Assembly (NCBI RefSeq): GCF_014898055.3 | Contig: NW_023601212.1 | Span: 55,478,329 to 55,542,328, forward strand | DNA: 64,000 nucleotides | Reading direction: 5' to 3' | DNA from: Talpa occidentalis | Lineage: Eukaryota; Chordata; Mammalia; Eulipotyphla; Talpidae | In this document: positions 34,514 to 46,173 of the stretch, piece by piece | Position numbering within the stretch: position 1 is the first letter of the stretch | How the letters are laid out: every line of letters starts with the position of its first letter | Made by a program: the position numbers and the translations under genes | Notes under the pieces: model-generated | Told to the model about the DNA's origin: nothing | The model's input: the letters and a program-made list of their open reading frames with translations, nothing else | Databases searched by the model: none

Positions 34514-35621
34514 GGCCATCTTTCCAGCCCTTAGTCAGACAGGCGTGGAGACACTTCTGGGATTAACATCACCGTGGCTACCCCTGGAGACCAAATTCAG
34601 TTCAAACTTGTGGTGTTTGGTGATGGTGGCACTGGGAAAACTACATTCATGAAATGTCATTTGATTGGTGAATTTGAGAAGTGTGTAGCTACCTTGGGTT
34701 TTGAAGTCTATTCTCTTGTGTTCCAAACCAACAGAAGACATACTAAGTTCAGTGGGATATAGCTGGCAAGGTGAAATTTGGTGACCTGAAACAAATGGCT
34801 ATTAATATACAACCCCAGTGCCATTGTAAGGTTTGATGTCCATTAAGAGTTATAAAAATGTACCTAACTGCATAATAACCTGATATGAGTATGTGAAAAC
34901 ACCCCTATTTGTGTTGTATGTTAACAAAGTGGTTTTTAAGAACAGAGAGGTTAAAGCAAAGTGTATTGTCTACCACCAAATCAAGAATCTTTAGTACTAT
35001 GATATTTCTGCCAAAAGTAACGACAATTTTGAAAAGCCCTTTCTTTGACTTGGCTGGAAAACTAATTGGAGATTCTAACATCAAGTTCTTTGCCATGCCT
35101 GCTCTTGCCGCACCAGAAGTTGTCATGGACCCAGCCTTGGCTGTACAGTATGAGTATGATTTAGTGGGTACTTCAACAACTCTCTCCTGGATGAGGACAA
35201 TGACCTGTGAGAGGATGAACCTGGAGCCCAGTGTCAGAAATCCATTTTCATAGGCAGCTGTCCTGTGATGTCAGTAATGCAGTGTGTTAACTGCTTTATT
35301 ATGTAGCTAAGAGAACATGTGCTTTGGGATGCCGAAGGAGATGAATGGACTTTGGAGTGAATATGACAATGTAAAAAAACCTTCATTTTTTGGAACTGCT
35401 ATTTAACTGTTTTGGAATGCTGTTGTTTCCTTTTCCTTCTCTTGTTTCAGATATAAGACTACTGTAGTCACATCAAGATATCCAGTGGTGAAATCTTGTA
35501 ATCTTGTTTTTTACAATCACTTCCATTCCTTTTTGATTAGTCAGAATAAAGTTGTATTTTATTTATTTTTTAAACAATATTTGCTTCCCCCCACCCTAAA
35601 GTTGTATTTTAAATGTCTTTT
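34514..35621 (+). pseudogene. RAN: RAN processed pseudogene
   Basis: Intronless copy of RAN, the GTPase of nuclear transport, in the same direction as ABL2. It includes 5' UTR, a CDS-equivalent at 34574-35210 and the 3' UTR to the short poly(A) site (AATAAA 35545-35550). The start is GTG instead of ATG. The G1 loop GDGGTGKTT survives, but a four-base loss near 34752 leads to a TAG at 34759-34761. Later text such as '[20 protein letters not shown]' and '[10 protein letters not shown]' lies in another frame. The CDS-equivalent is 637 bases against 651 in the gene. Near-matching 14-base duplications AAAAAGTATTTTTG (34500-34513) and AAAAAGTATATTTG (35622-35635) bound it. The tail is decayed. A 36-bp insert sits in the 3' UTR. 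Confidence 0.94.
35561..35596 (-). mobile_element. 36-bp mini-insertion in the RAN retrocopy
   Basis: Flanked by the 14-base direct repeat TAAAGTTGTATTTT (35547-35560 and 35597-35610). On the minus strand it reads from a G-rich start into an A-rich end, like a very short retro-insertion. Confidence 0.6.
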
Positions 35622-35635
35622 AAAAAGTATATTTG

Positions 35636-36906
35636 TTCACTGAAGATAAAGGTAGTGTAGGAATTACTGCAAATTTGATTAGAGTTTGGTGTTAATTTTA
35701 TATTAGAGAACCACAAAATAAAATTACCGAGGGTAATAATTATGACTTAAATATTCTATTGTGATAACGGTGTTGTGTGGAAGAACTGCATTTGACATTA
35801 TGATATTGTAATTTTATGTTCCAAGTGAAATGGGGAAAGAGCTAGAATGTTAGGATAATGAGATCTTTTAGTTGTGCATCTTGGACAGGATGACTAGAAT
35901 GGCCAAGACACCAGCTATGTGTACCTGTGGTAAAGAGAGCCAGAGAATTCCTCTTTTCCATAATTAGTACTGTACCTATTGAGTATAGTTAAATTCCCCT
36001 GCTATATGCAATGACTGATTAATAAGTGAAATATGACTGATTCATGCTTTGTTGTGTTTTGACTACGCAGGAAGGACAAAATGTCACACACTCATAGTTA
36101 CCTTTTTGCTTCTAAACTTTTTTGTTTTCAATAAAGCGTGTGTTTCTTTTAAAGAAACATAAAAACAAAGGAAAAACCATTTATGATGCTGTTGCATTGG
36201 TCCAAACTTAACTTTCATATGACAGGTTCCAAATGATTGTAAAATTTAATAATTTCACTTGAGGGCATTATTGTTCATCTTTCATATTATACTATATAGA
36301 TTATTTCTTAGTAATTTTGGGGAAAAATTCTTGTGATTTTTGTTTTTTAATCTTAAGAGTAGAGACTATGATGAGTAGAGAAATGATGTATTTCATACTA
36401 TGATTAATAGTATGAAATAATAGTATTTCATAGTATTTCATACTATCATCATGTTGGAGCTCTTCTTTGAAAAGGGACTATCTTCATATGGCTTTCATGG
36501 CATTCAAGAGGAGTAATGTTTTTATAAGAGAACTAGGATGACTGCCTATCCAAGTATGGCATTTGTAATGAGTGACTGAATAGCTACTTCTACTTTTTCC
36601 ACCCAGTCTATTCCCACCCAAACTTATTTCCAGGGTTAGGACTTTAAATTTTGGATGTACTGAGCATATCATGGGAAATTTTTGTTTTTGCCATCTTCGG
36701 TGGCTATTTCTGACAACAGTGTCCTTGACATACAGCACCAATAATTAGTGAAAGGCATTATTGTTCTTGCTGTTTGTTCTACTCTGAAGGAACTAGTGAA
36801 TATAGCACACAAATTTCTAGTGACTAGGTGATTGCTAGTTAATATGATACAAACATAGGGGAACATTTAAGAGGAGAACATATAACTTCTTAGGTTCTGA
36901 GAAATT
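35636..36906. other. Intronic, no gene seen
   Basis: AT-rich. Contains AATAAA at 36129-36134 and a perfect inverted repeat at 36389-36419. Whether any of 35636-36150 is longer RAN 3' UTR is unlikely given the bounding duplication. Confidence 0.5.
36389..36419. repeat. Perfect 12-bp inverted repeat
   Basis: TATTTCATACTA (36389-36400), a 7-base loop, then TAGTATGAAATA (36408-36419). Two more partial copies of TAGTATTTCATA follow to about 36450. Confidence 0.9.
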
Positions 36907-36922
36907 CCTCCCTAAAATTTTC

Positions 36923-37217
36923 TTTTTTTTTTTAGCTTTTTTTTTTTTTATTTTTTAAAGATTTAATTTATTTTATACAAGAACCGGGGTAGAGGCCAGA
37001 TGCGCGGGAGGGTGAGAGGATTCACCAGAGACAGAGTAGGGAGCAGAACAGGCAGACTGACGAAATATACTGCTGAGGGGAGCAGCGGGCGAGGCAGGAG
37101 AGGTCTGCCACGCAATGTGGGGCCCTTGCCGGCCAGCCAGGATCGAACTGGCGCTGCAGAGGCTGTGGACAGTTTTACAGTGCAGCGCTCAACTGCCTGT
37201 GCCACAAAGGGAGGCCC
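36923..37217 (-). repeat. SINE
   Basis: Perfect 16-base target duplication CCTCCCTAAAATTTTC at 36907-36922 and 37219-37234. Confidence 0.95.
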
Positions 37218-37329
37218 ACCTCCCTAAAATTTTCATTAAAACATTCCAGAACAATAGAATGCCATATTTTTGTCACTAGTACTGCATGTCTTGAAAATGC
37301 AGAATTGAACTGGAAAACTTATGTAATTG

Positions 37330-37560
37330 AATCATTGATAGTACTATTAAATTTACTTTTTACATTTTATTTTAATTTTGAAATGTTGACACATTAATAT
37401 AGTTCAAAATTTAAGAGGTATACATTTAATTTCCCTGTTTTTCTCTCAGTCACACATTCTCTTCCATAGAGGCAATCAATATTCTCAGTTTAAATACACT
37501 ATTCACATTTATTATTTAAAGGACTTCTTCAGTATGCATAAATAATTAAAGTTGATAGCA
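37330..37560 (-). repeat. L1M-type fragment (tentative)
   Basis: 'tagttcaaaatttaagaggtatac' and 'ttccatagaggcaatcaatattctcag' are antisense old-LINE wording. Confidence 0.45.
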
Positions 37561-37612
37561 TGGATTCTAGAGTTAGACTTTTTAAATTTTTCATTAACAG
37601 TTACTGAGCACT

Positions 37613-37900
37613 GGGCCTCCCCCGTGGCACAGCGGTTGAGCGCTGGATTGCAAAGCTGCCCGCGGCCTCTGCCGCGCCGGTTCGGCCCCCGGCTGCTCCC
37701 CGGCCACTGGAGGAGGGTCCCACATGGCGCGCAGACCTCTCCTGCCGCCCGCTGCTCCCCTCAGCAGTGTACTTCGGTCCTTCTGTCTGCCTGCTCTGCT
37801 CCCCACTCTGGCTCTGGTGAATTCTCTCACCCTCCCGCGCTTCTGACTGTACCCAGTGCTTGTATAAATATAAATAAATAAATCTTTAAAAAAAAAAAAA
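37613..37900 (+). repeat. SINE, young subgroup
   Basis: Target duplication AGTTACTGAGCAC before it and at 37901-37913, cut in L2 sequence. It carries the 'CTGCTCCCCGGCCACTGGAGG' spacer variant with a normal TCTTT tail. Confidence 0.94.
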
Positions 37901-38238
37901 AGTTACTGAGCACCTATCAGGCACTTTTTTGGCACTGGGAATACAGCACTGAACAAATGAAACACCCTGCCTTCATGGAGATTATATTGTGATTGGAGAC
38001 AGGCATTGGATGCTTATTTACTATATCACGTGGAGGTTAGTTCTAAGAGAAAAGCTAAGCTGGGTTAAAGGACAGAATGATAGGGAGATGCTCTTTTGTA
38101 TAGGATGGTCAGAAAAAAATCTGATTGTGTGATGTTTTAACGGTGAATTGAGCAATTTGAAGAAGTGAAATTTATGACTTTCGAGGGGAAGGTATACTAG
38201 GAAGAGGATTGTTGAAGACAACATTCTGAAGAATATAT

Positions 38239-38500
38239 ATTTTTAAAGATTTATTTATACAAGAGCGAGGATATAGGCCAGATGCGCGGAAGGGTGAGAG
38301 GATTCACCAGAGACAGAACGAGGAACAGAACAGGCAGACAGACGAAATACACTGCTGAAGGGGAGGAGGGGCGAGACAGGAGAGGTCTGCCTCGCCATGT
38401 GGGTTGCTCCAAGGCCGCTGGCAGGGATGAACTGGCTCTGCAGAGGCTGCGGACAGCTTCACAGCACTGCGCTCAACTGCCTGTGCCACCAGGGAGGCCC
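38239..38500 (-). repeat. SINE
   Basis: Target duplication CTGAAGAATAT plus TTTTTAAAG on both sides (from about 38226 and from 38500). Sits in the L2, opposite to the SINE at 37613. Confidence 0.92.
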
Positions 38501-38820
38501 TGAAGAATATTTTTAAAGCAGAGGCATTTATCCTTCAACAATGGTGGAGGAGGCTAGACTGAAGAGATAAGACTAGAGGGGATTGACCCAGAGGGAAATG
38601 CTAGGAGATGTAGAAGAAAGAAGGTAGAGAAAGTTGTGTGTTGTGTGAAGGGTGTTGCTGAGGACCAGTTTGTAGAAGGAACAGTTTGTATACCATTGTA
38701 AGGAATTAGGATTTTACTCCAAGTGGGGTGGGGGGAGGGTTAAATTTAAAAGATTCAGCCTGGTGGTTTTGTGCAAAATATACTGGGGCAAGAATGAAAG
38801 CAGACCAGTTAAGGGTTTAA

Positions 38821-41640
38821 AATGTCCATAGAATTTGAAACACTGTGCTAGGTACATTGAACTTTATCAAATGCAGTCATAGCTCCCTGAGATTTGACTT
38901 CTACCGCATTGAAGAATACAGTAAGAAATAAAAAGGAATTCATCTTGAATATTTACATTTTTAAATGGTAACTTTAGGAATTGTAGTTAAATTTTGTAAT
39001 GATTTAAATTTGTTTGTTTAGATTCCCCCAAGTATCCCTTGCATATTGAAAAATATAAAACTATATACCTCTACCAAATAGAAAAACCAAGAGTCTAATA
39101 GCCTTTTATAGGTATATACAATAATTTTTTTCTTAGGCCTTCCAAAAAAGGCTGTGTTGCAAAATACTGACAAATTAATATTGGGTACTATTTTTTCGTC
39201 TCCAGTTTGACCAAGTGACATTTTGATTTTGAAACTACTTTGGTTTCTACAGAGACACTTGAAGCAAACAGTTGCTAATGATGAAAATAAAGGAAATATA
39301 AAGATGTCAACATGAAAAATTTAAACTTCTGAGTGACTGAATAATAGGTCTGAATTTGCTAGCAAATGTTCTGTATCTGACATTGTGAAAAAGACTTGCA
39401 TCATGAGAAACAAATCTGAAATTTGAGTATGTTAGAATTCTTAATTTCTAAGTGGAAGAATAGAGGCACTTTGAATCAAAAATGGAATCATAGATAAAGG
39501 AGACATAAGGAACAGAGATGTAAAGATGTATGAAATAGGCAAAATGGAGCATACTGAATGTGTTAGAGGAAGGGGAATGGAAAATGAAAGTGAGGGAAAA
39601 CCTAACATATCAAGAGTTTAAGAAAAATTTAAAATAAGGAATGTTGGTTCCAATCAAATTAGGGGGAGCATGTTGAAATGACAAAAGTAGTCATATACAT
39701 ACACTCCAAAAGAATTCTGAAAATGAATTTCAAGACTATTACACATTATGTAGTTGCAGCCTAGAAAAGCATCGATAGTTTACTCTTAATTTCTATTGAC
39801 TTGATTGCTTGTATAGGTTTCCTCAAATAGGATTAAAAAGTAGCTATCAAGAGTTTCAAGTTGATGCTTTGAAAAGGTGATTTTTCGTACTTAGAATGCT
39901 TAACGGTTGTGGCTTTATCCAGAGTAGGGAGTGTGCATTCTCATTAAGTTCTCATTAAGGGTTTTTTTCTTCCTTGCCACAATCTTTATCTACAACTTTC
40001 AATCAAAAATGGTATAATGTTACCTTTAACTACAATTTCCATAATCATTTATTTTTATTTCTAATTAAGAGTATAATACCTTAGGTTGGTTCATAGAATC
40101 ATGGATTTTTGAGCTGAATATAACCTTAGAATAACTCATCCCGTGCCTCTTCATTTTTCAAATGGAGAAATGGAAACAATCATATCTAGCTAGAAGGGAG
40201 AAAAGATTAAAACTTAGTTTTTCTGATTTTTGGTTCACTGTTCTTCCATTTTGCTTTGTGTTTGTATTATAGTTTTTGACTATTCAGTTGTACTTTTATC
40301 AAGACAAGATTTTCTTTTTGTGAAAAATTGCTGCTTTGTGATTAATCCACTTGAATGCTCTGTGCATACATGTAAAGATGCTGTCTTTATATTGAAAACC
40401 TAACAGCCTGTGATTATCTTCCTCTAAGTAAAAGTCAACCTGTAATTTTTAGGAATGTTATTTATTTACACCTCTTAATTGTGAGCTTTCTGGTTGTTCT
40501 TACTACTTTATTTACTTTGATTTGAGTTAGCATTTTGCATAAATTTATTTAGAAATTTATGCAAATATAAGTGGAAATTTTTTGTTAAAAGCTTGTAACA
40601 TTGATGAGAAGTTAAGAGCATTATTAATTTTAATAAGAAGGACCAGTTTAACTTTATAGGGTGTCTGATTTATGGACTATTTTATGATACTGACCACTAT
40701 TTTATTTGAGGTACAATTAACTGGAAGTAGATTATGATTTGCTGCTAAGAATTGTTGGGACAGTTGAGTTAAATAGTAATAGATGCTTTTAGTAACATTT
40801 TAATTTGCTTAACAGTTTAAATGGAGACAGTATTATTACAATTTTTATATTTTAATTATTGCTCACATCTGTTGACATTTAAATTTAGCAAGTCATATTT
40901 TTACAGATTATAGAAACAGACTTTATTAATTCCTAACAGAATATTTAGTTTACAAAACCTTGATCATAAGGCTGTTATAATATCCTAATGTGTGTTGAAT
41001 TATGAAGTGATAAATTGGTATATATAATGATTCCAGCTGCCTAGAACACACACAGTGTGTTCTTTATGGAAGACTTGTGAGAGAAATTGCTTTCCCCTTC
41101 AGTGTTTCATCATAATCAGAGGTAAACGTAACTAGCTATACTGACAGTTGGGGAGAAAGTCACAGCTATCAGTGAAAACTCATAACCAGCTTCTGTGTCT
41201 TTTAAAATGATGTGCACATGCCATTATCTTTGATCATGAATTTTAACCAATATCATCCTGGGTAATATTGTGTTTCTTCATTAGTCATATCCAGTTTAAT
41301 TCTAAAAACTTTTTATAGGAGAAAAACGTGTGCCCATCTCATTTACTTGTGAGATTTTAACTGTGAAACACATTACAAAAATCATTTGCAGTTATCGATA
41401 GGTATAGCACAGTATTGCTTTGTAGATAATTTTCAGTAAAAAGAACAAATAAGCAATCAGTTTCTCCTGAAACTGTATAAAACCATTGCCTGTTATATAG
41501 TAAATATAGTGAAAGACCAGGCATGTTTAGCATCTATGTATTATTAGATACAGTATTTTTTATAGTTTAAAAATTTAGACATTGTATTATTTTCTTATTT
41601 TTGAGATATTTTTCCTGTCCCTTGCTTATTAATATATTTT
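38821..41640. other. Longest SINE-free intronic stretch
   Basis: About 2.8 kb with no young repeat. A MIR3-type piece (minus) at about 40090-40255 ('gaatcatggatttttgagctg...ttttcaaatggagaaatgg'). No exon recognised. If anything regulatory is kept in this intron, this is a reasonable place to look. Confidence 0.5.
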
Positions 41641-41898
41641 TAAATGTATTTTTATTTATTTATGCATACAAGAACTGGGGTACAGGCCAGAGGTACAGGA
41701 GGTAAGAGGATTCACCAGAGACAGAGTGGGGAGCAGAACAGGCAAATCTACTGAAATACACTGCTGAGGGGAGCAGCAGGTGAGGCAGGAGAGGTCTGCT
41801 GAGCCATGTGGGCTATCTTCCTGGCCGGGGATCATGTTGCAGTGGCTGGTGATAGTTTGATAGCACTGACTTTAACCCCTGTGCCACAAGGGAGACCC
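41641..41898 (-). repeat. SINE, older subgroup
   Basis: Approximate target duplication TTGCTTATTAA around 41621 and CTGCTTATTAA at about 41898. The outer end has decayed to GGGAGACCC. First of three minus copies in 920 bases. Confidence 0.9.
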
Positions 41899-41945
41899 TG
41901 CTTATTAACATTTTGATGCAATAATTTTCTTGTAATATCATACTT

Positions 41946-42225
41946 TTTTTAAATTTTTTTTTTAAGATTTATTTATTTATACAAGAACCGGGTACAGGCC
42001 AGATGCACAGGAGGGTGAGAGGATTCACCAGAGACAGAATGGGGAACACGAACAGGCAGACTGATGAAATACACTGCTGTGGGGAGCAGAGGGCACAACA
42101 GGAGATGTCTGCCGCGCCTCGTGGGACCCTCGCCGGCTGGCCGGGCAGGATTGAACCCATGCTGCAGAGGCTGCAGACAGCTTCACAGCGCAGCGCTTAA
42201 CCACTTGCGCCAGCAGGGGAGGCCC
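41946..42225 (-). repeat. SINE
   Basis: Perfect 15-base target duplication TGTAATATCATACTT at 41931-41945 and 42226-42240. Confidence 0.95.
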
Positions 42226-42293
42226 TGTAATATCATACTTAAGAAAAATTAATGTTTAATGTATTATATATCTTATTTTGGTTTGTAAGTTTT

Positions 42294-42563
42294 TTTTTTT
42301 TTTTTAAAGATTTATTTATTATTTTATGCAAGCACTGGGTACAGTCAGAAGCGCAGGAGGGTGAGAGAATTCACCAGAGTCAGAGCGGGGAGCAGAGCAG
42401 GCAGACAGACAAAGGACACTGCTGAGGGGAGCAGCGGGCATGCCAGGAGAGGTCTGCGCACCATGTGGGACCCTTGCCGGCGGCCGGGGATCGAACCAGC
42501 GCTGCAGAGGCTGCAGGCAGCTTCGCAGCCCAGCGCTCAACCTCTGTGCCACCAGGGAGGCCC
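42294..42563 (-). repeat. SINE, young subgroup
   Basis: Perfect 15-base target duplication TGGTTTGTAAGTTTT at 42279-42293 and 42564-42578. Confidence 0.95.
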
Positions 42564-42629
42564 TGGTTTGTAAGTTTTATCCTAACTCTATACTGTAGAT
42601 GTCTTAAAATAGGTTTTTTTGGTAGATGT

Positions 42630-42755
42630 GTTTTAAGTTACTGAATCTGGTTAAACTTCAGTTTCCCTGTTAATAAAATGGTGATAATACTAGTGCTTAA
42701 CTCACAGGATTGTAAAGATTTATCCTCTTTGTTCAGTACTTTTTGAGTCTCCTTT
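42630..42755 (+). repeat. MIR SINE
   Basis: 'cttcagtttccctgttaataaaatggtgataatac' and 'actcacaggattgtaaagatt'. Confidence 0.65.
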
Positions 42756-42897
42756 TCCATAAAATGTAGCTTGCATTGCATCTGAATAATTTTTTCTTAG
42801 TCTGTTTCGTGCTCATAAACTGTAAGAATCCAAAAGCCTGTTTTCATTTTGTACTGTCTCTGTTCTTTTTAGTTCTTCTGCCAATGTTTCTGCTAGT

Positions 42898-43069
42898 ACA
42901 GTAAGTCCCCACTTAGCATAGTTGATAGGTCCTTGGGAACTGCAACTTTCAGAAAACAGGTCCTCAAATAACATAGTTTTATGTATACTATTGGCTAGGA
43001 TTCTTGTTTTTCTCATCAATGTTACAACAAAGTAACAAAGTGAAACGATGTTATTTGAGCCCCACTGTA
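42898..43069. mobile_element. Tigger-like DNA transposon, internally deleted
   Basis: Inverted ends CAGTAAGTCCCCACTTA and, at the right, GTTATTTGAGCCCCACTG, bounded by TA. The left part ('gttgataggtccttgggaactgcaactttc') and right part ('ctcatcaatgttacaac', 'gtgaaacgatgttat') match the ends of the longer copy at 45427-45938. Confidence 0.6.
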
Positions 43070-43855
43070 CAATTTTCGTATATAGAAGTGATAGAAGTTA
43101 CAGCATTTTAGTATATATTTCGTATGCTCATGGAAATGATCTGGGAGAGAGAGAGGGAAATTCATGGTACCAGAAGAGTGAATTGTGGGAGCTGATAATT
43201 GAGTTGATAGTGGGTATTGTAGCTAGTGCACAAGAGAAGGGATTTGCTTGAGAAAAAGAATAGATAGTACATTTAGGAATACAGAGCATATATGTGTCAA
43301 TAGATGCTGATAATGTGGTTGGATATGTAGTTGTCATTCCTGGAAATTCTCTTCTGATTGCTTGAATTTTCCAAGCAAAGTGGGATTGGGAAAGGGGTTG
43401 AAGATTAGGAGGAAATAGAACCTGAAATTGCCATTTAGAGAACTAGGAGAGTGATTGAATTAGGCATATGTAGCATGGTTACCAGGCAGAATTAAAGACT
43501 TACTTGAGGTTAAAGCTGACACTAGTCAACTTGGTTGTGTGCTTCTCCCCTCTGTGCGTTTTGCAAAGTGTGTGTCAAAGCAAGAGAAGAACAAGTGATT
43601 ATAATGATAGATCCTGGGATGTAAACTTGGGTAAGGAAAGAAGAGAGCACTTCAAGGGGTGAGGTACTGTGAAAAGATAGTTGAGTCAGTAGATTGGAGG
43701 TCTTGGTTGGATCAAATGATGGTAGTAGTTCATGTACCAGAAGGATAAGTAAGATGGAAGATGTATTCAAAAGTCATTGTGTGAAATTGAGATTATTGAG
43801 AGAGTGCTTTGCAATGTGTGACTTGAGGTTGAACTATATTTAGGTCTTTGATCTT
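43070..43855. other. Intronic, no gene seen
   Basis: Purine-rich on the plus strand, with a possible old LINE-derived stretch that I cannot name. Short GAGA run at 43143-43156. Confidence 0.45.
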
Positions 43856-43919
43856 CACAATAATCCTATGCTATAGTAAGCATATTCACGTTTTTAAAAA
43901 ATCTGTTTCTTTTATTAAC

Positions 43920-44225
43920 TTTTATTAGCCTTTATTTTGATCCTAAAACATGAGGTAGGTACTCAATGAATTATCCTCATGTTACAGATATAGAAACCGA
44001 GGTACTGAGAATTTACATGACTGGCACCATGTAACGACAGAGCTGTGATTTGGTGACTGTCTGGCTTCAAAGCCTTCACAAATTTAGTAATCTGCTTTTC
44101 TCTCATTATTGTTCATGTTTTATACATGGAAAAACTAAAGCTTAGAGAGGTTGGACAGTTTTCCCAAGTCCCATGCTAGTAAGTTGGCCACCTAGGACTG
44201 AGAATCTTACTGTGATTCTTTGTAT
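43920..44225 (-). repeat. Two MIR copies
   Basis: Both minus: about 43930-44100 ('catgttacagatatagaaaccgaggtactgag') and 44110-44225 ('atggaaaaactaaagcttagagaggttgg'). Confidence 0.7.
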
Positions 44226-45023
44226 TTGTTCATCTACCATACCAGCTAGTGATTCGTTGTTATCTACTTTTTGAACCTAAATGGCAGCCTCAAGTCTAGA
44301 CTTTTGAGAAATGTACATGAACAAAATTTTCCTTTTTGGGAACCTTTAGAGACTAACTTTGGGGTAAGGCTGATGTTAGAGAGGTTCATTACTACTATTG
44401 TTACCTAACTGATGCTGTCAAACACATACATGTGTGCGCACATGCATACACGTTAGGGGCTTAAATATGACAATTTTCTTTAAATTCCCTTTTGTAAGGG
44501 GGCTTAAGGTGGGTGGGGGGACAGGACACCTAGGAATGTATTATTCTTTCAGCAGCATGCCTGAACAGACAGCTGTGCTCTTTAGAATGTCTGCCCAAAT
44601 CCATGTACATTCTTTATGGTGGTTGTTTGTACTATCATGAGTTTCTAGGAAAAGAAAGTTGACTGTTGAATGTCCACTTGGGAAGTGATTCTGCTCTCTT
44701 CCCCCAAAAGATAGTAATTATCATACTTTTCCTTTGTGTTTTTAATACATTTAGCTTTGTGGTGGGGGGTCAGACTCTGAAGAGTTCTTTGAGTTAAGGA
44801 AGAATTGAGAGAATTATAATGACAAACAGTGCCATTTTCAGTGTTTGCCAGAGTAGAAAAATGATATGCCTTAACTTCAAGTGTGCTTTCTTTTTCTAAA
44901 GATTGTTTTTAATTGTGGTAAAATACACACAGAATAAAATACACCATCTTATCAGATAATGTTTTAATATACTCTAGTTTTATTTTGCTCGTATAGTAAT
45001 TTTATTTAAAATAGGAGTATTTT
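44226..45023. other. Intronic, mostly unique-looking
   Basis: A short antisense L1M piece at about 44895-44965 ('aattgtggtaaaatacacacagaataaaat'). An alternating CA/TG patch at 44422-44452. Confidence 0.5.
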
Positions 45024-45113
45024 AGTAAATCTGCCTGATGCTCCTCACTCTGTCTCTCACCACGCCACACCTCTGGCCTATACCCCAGCTCTTCTATGCA
45101 AAAATAATAAAAT
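45024..45113 (+). repeat. SINE 3' fragment
   Basis: Only the last third of the SINE: 'gtaaatctgcctgatgctcc', 'cctctggcctataccccagctc', 'atgcaaaaataataaa'. Diverged; the front is missing. Confidence 0.75.
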
Positions 45114-45426
45114 ATATAATGAAGTTGGATGGTATTTTAAAAAATAAAATGAGTAGTACTCTGTGGATGACTCTTACTGTACTTTGGTCAGAAAACTTCC
45201 TTTTCGCCTGTTATTTCTCTTCCATCTTCTAACTGCAACTGAAATTCTTTACCTGATTAGAGTGGAGTCTGATGACAATACAAGGGTAGAGAAGTGGTAA
45301 ATCTTTGGCCGCAAATGTTCCCTCACAGTATCTGTGCAACATGGGTTGTATTTAGCTTATCCTGTTCTTTCCCTATGGAGCCTTCCTGTCAGCTCCTCAG
45401 AGAGCATGTCAAAGTGTACACAGAGT

Positions 45427-45938
45427 CCCTCAGTGTTGTGAATAAGCTCTTGAAAACTGATTTTAAGTGAAATGACATATCAAACAAGATTTAAGTTGCC
45501 ATTGCATATTTCTAGTTACAAAAACATCTGTAAACTTCTTAGACCCAAAACACTCCTAATATTAGGCAATCATTTGTATCAGTCAATCAATCAGTCAATG
45601 TTCTGTTTATTCCAGTTCAGGATCTTAGGTAGCCAGAACCTATCCAGGGCGCTCAGGGTGAAAGGTGTGCACCAGCCCTGGAGAGGACGCCCTTCCATCA
45701 GGGGCATATTCACACACGTGTGCTCACTCCAACTGGGACAGTTGAGACATAGCAGTTGAGATGAATGTGCACATCTTGGGATGTGGGAGGAAGCCAGAGT
45801 ACCCAGAAAAACCCACGCAGACATCGGGAAAAGATGCAAATTCCACACAGTGGCCCTAGTGGGAATGGAATTTCTTTTCTCTCATCAGTGTTATAATGAC
45901 ATTATATTAAAAGAAATGAGTTTGTTCAAGGACCTGCT
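45427..45938. mobile_element. Tigger-like DNA transposon relic, longer copy
   Basis: Left end 'cagagtccctcagtgttg', then 'gaaaactgattttaagtgaaatgaca'; middle block 'gtgcacatcttgggatgtgggaggaagccagagtaccc' and 'acccacgcagacatcgggaaaagatgcaaattccacacag'; right end 'aaggacctgctgtgta'. The middle block is a phrase common to an ancient mammalian DNA-transposon family. Family name tentative; no transposase frame. Confidence 0.55.
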
Positions 45939-45959
45939 GTGTATCCAACTCTGATTCTT

Positions 45960-46158
45960 GTTATTACTTTAACAGGTTTCATTGATTTCTTACCATCTTT
46001 AGGATGAGGTCTAAGCTCCTTAGCAGAGCATCCAAGGCTTTTCCTCTGGTGCCTGTCTACTTCCATGCATCCTTTCTAGGCTTCATCTGTACTGAAACAC
46101 GTGTAGTGTCTGACACATAGCAGGTGGCCCAGAAATATTTCTTGAATGATTGAATATA
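45960..46158 (+). repeat. L2 3' end
   Basis: 'gatgaggtctaagctccttagcagagcatccaaggc' and 'gtgtctgacacatagcaggtgg...aatatttcttgaatgattgaat' are classical sense L2 text. Confidence 0.75.
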
Positions 46159-46173
46159 TGTTACAATATTTTA

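Larger units (their letters stand above)
37595..38820 (-). repeat. L2 element, carrying two SINEs
   Basis: Antisense L2 3' region: 'actgagcacctatcaggcac', 'gggaatacagcactgaac', 'ccctgccttcatggagatt', later 'ccattgtaaggaattaggattttactcc' and 'aagcagaccagtta'. Interrupted at 37613-37900 and 38239-38500. Confidence 0.7.

Noticed and set aside
34909..35253. 114-residue open frame as a gene
   Set aside because: It is the out-of-frame C-terminal half of the RAN retrocopy.
35636..36150. Long RAN 3' UTR continuing past 35621
   Set aside because: AATAAA at 36129 looked like a distal poly(A) site, but the 14-base near-match duplications bound the retrocopy at 35621.
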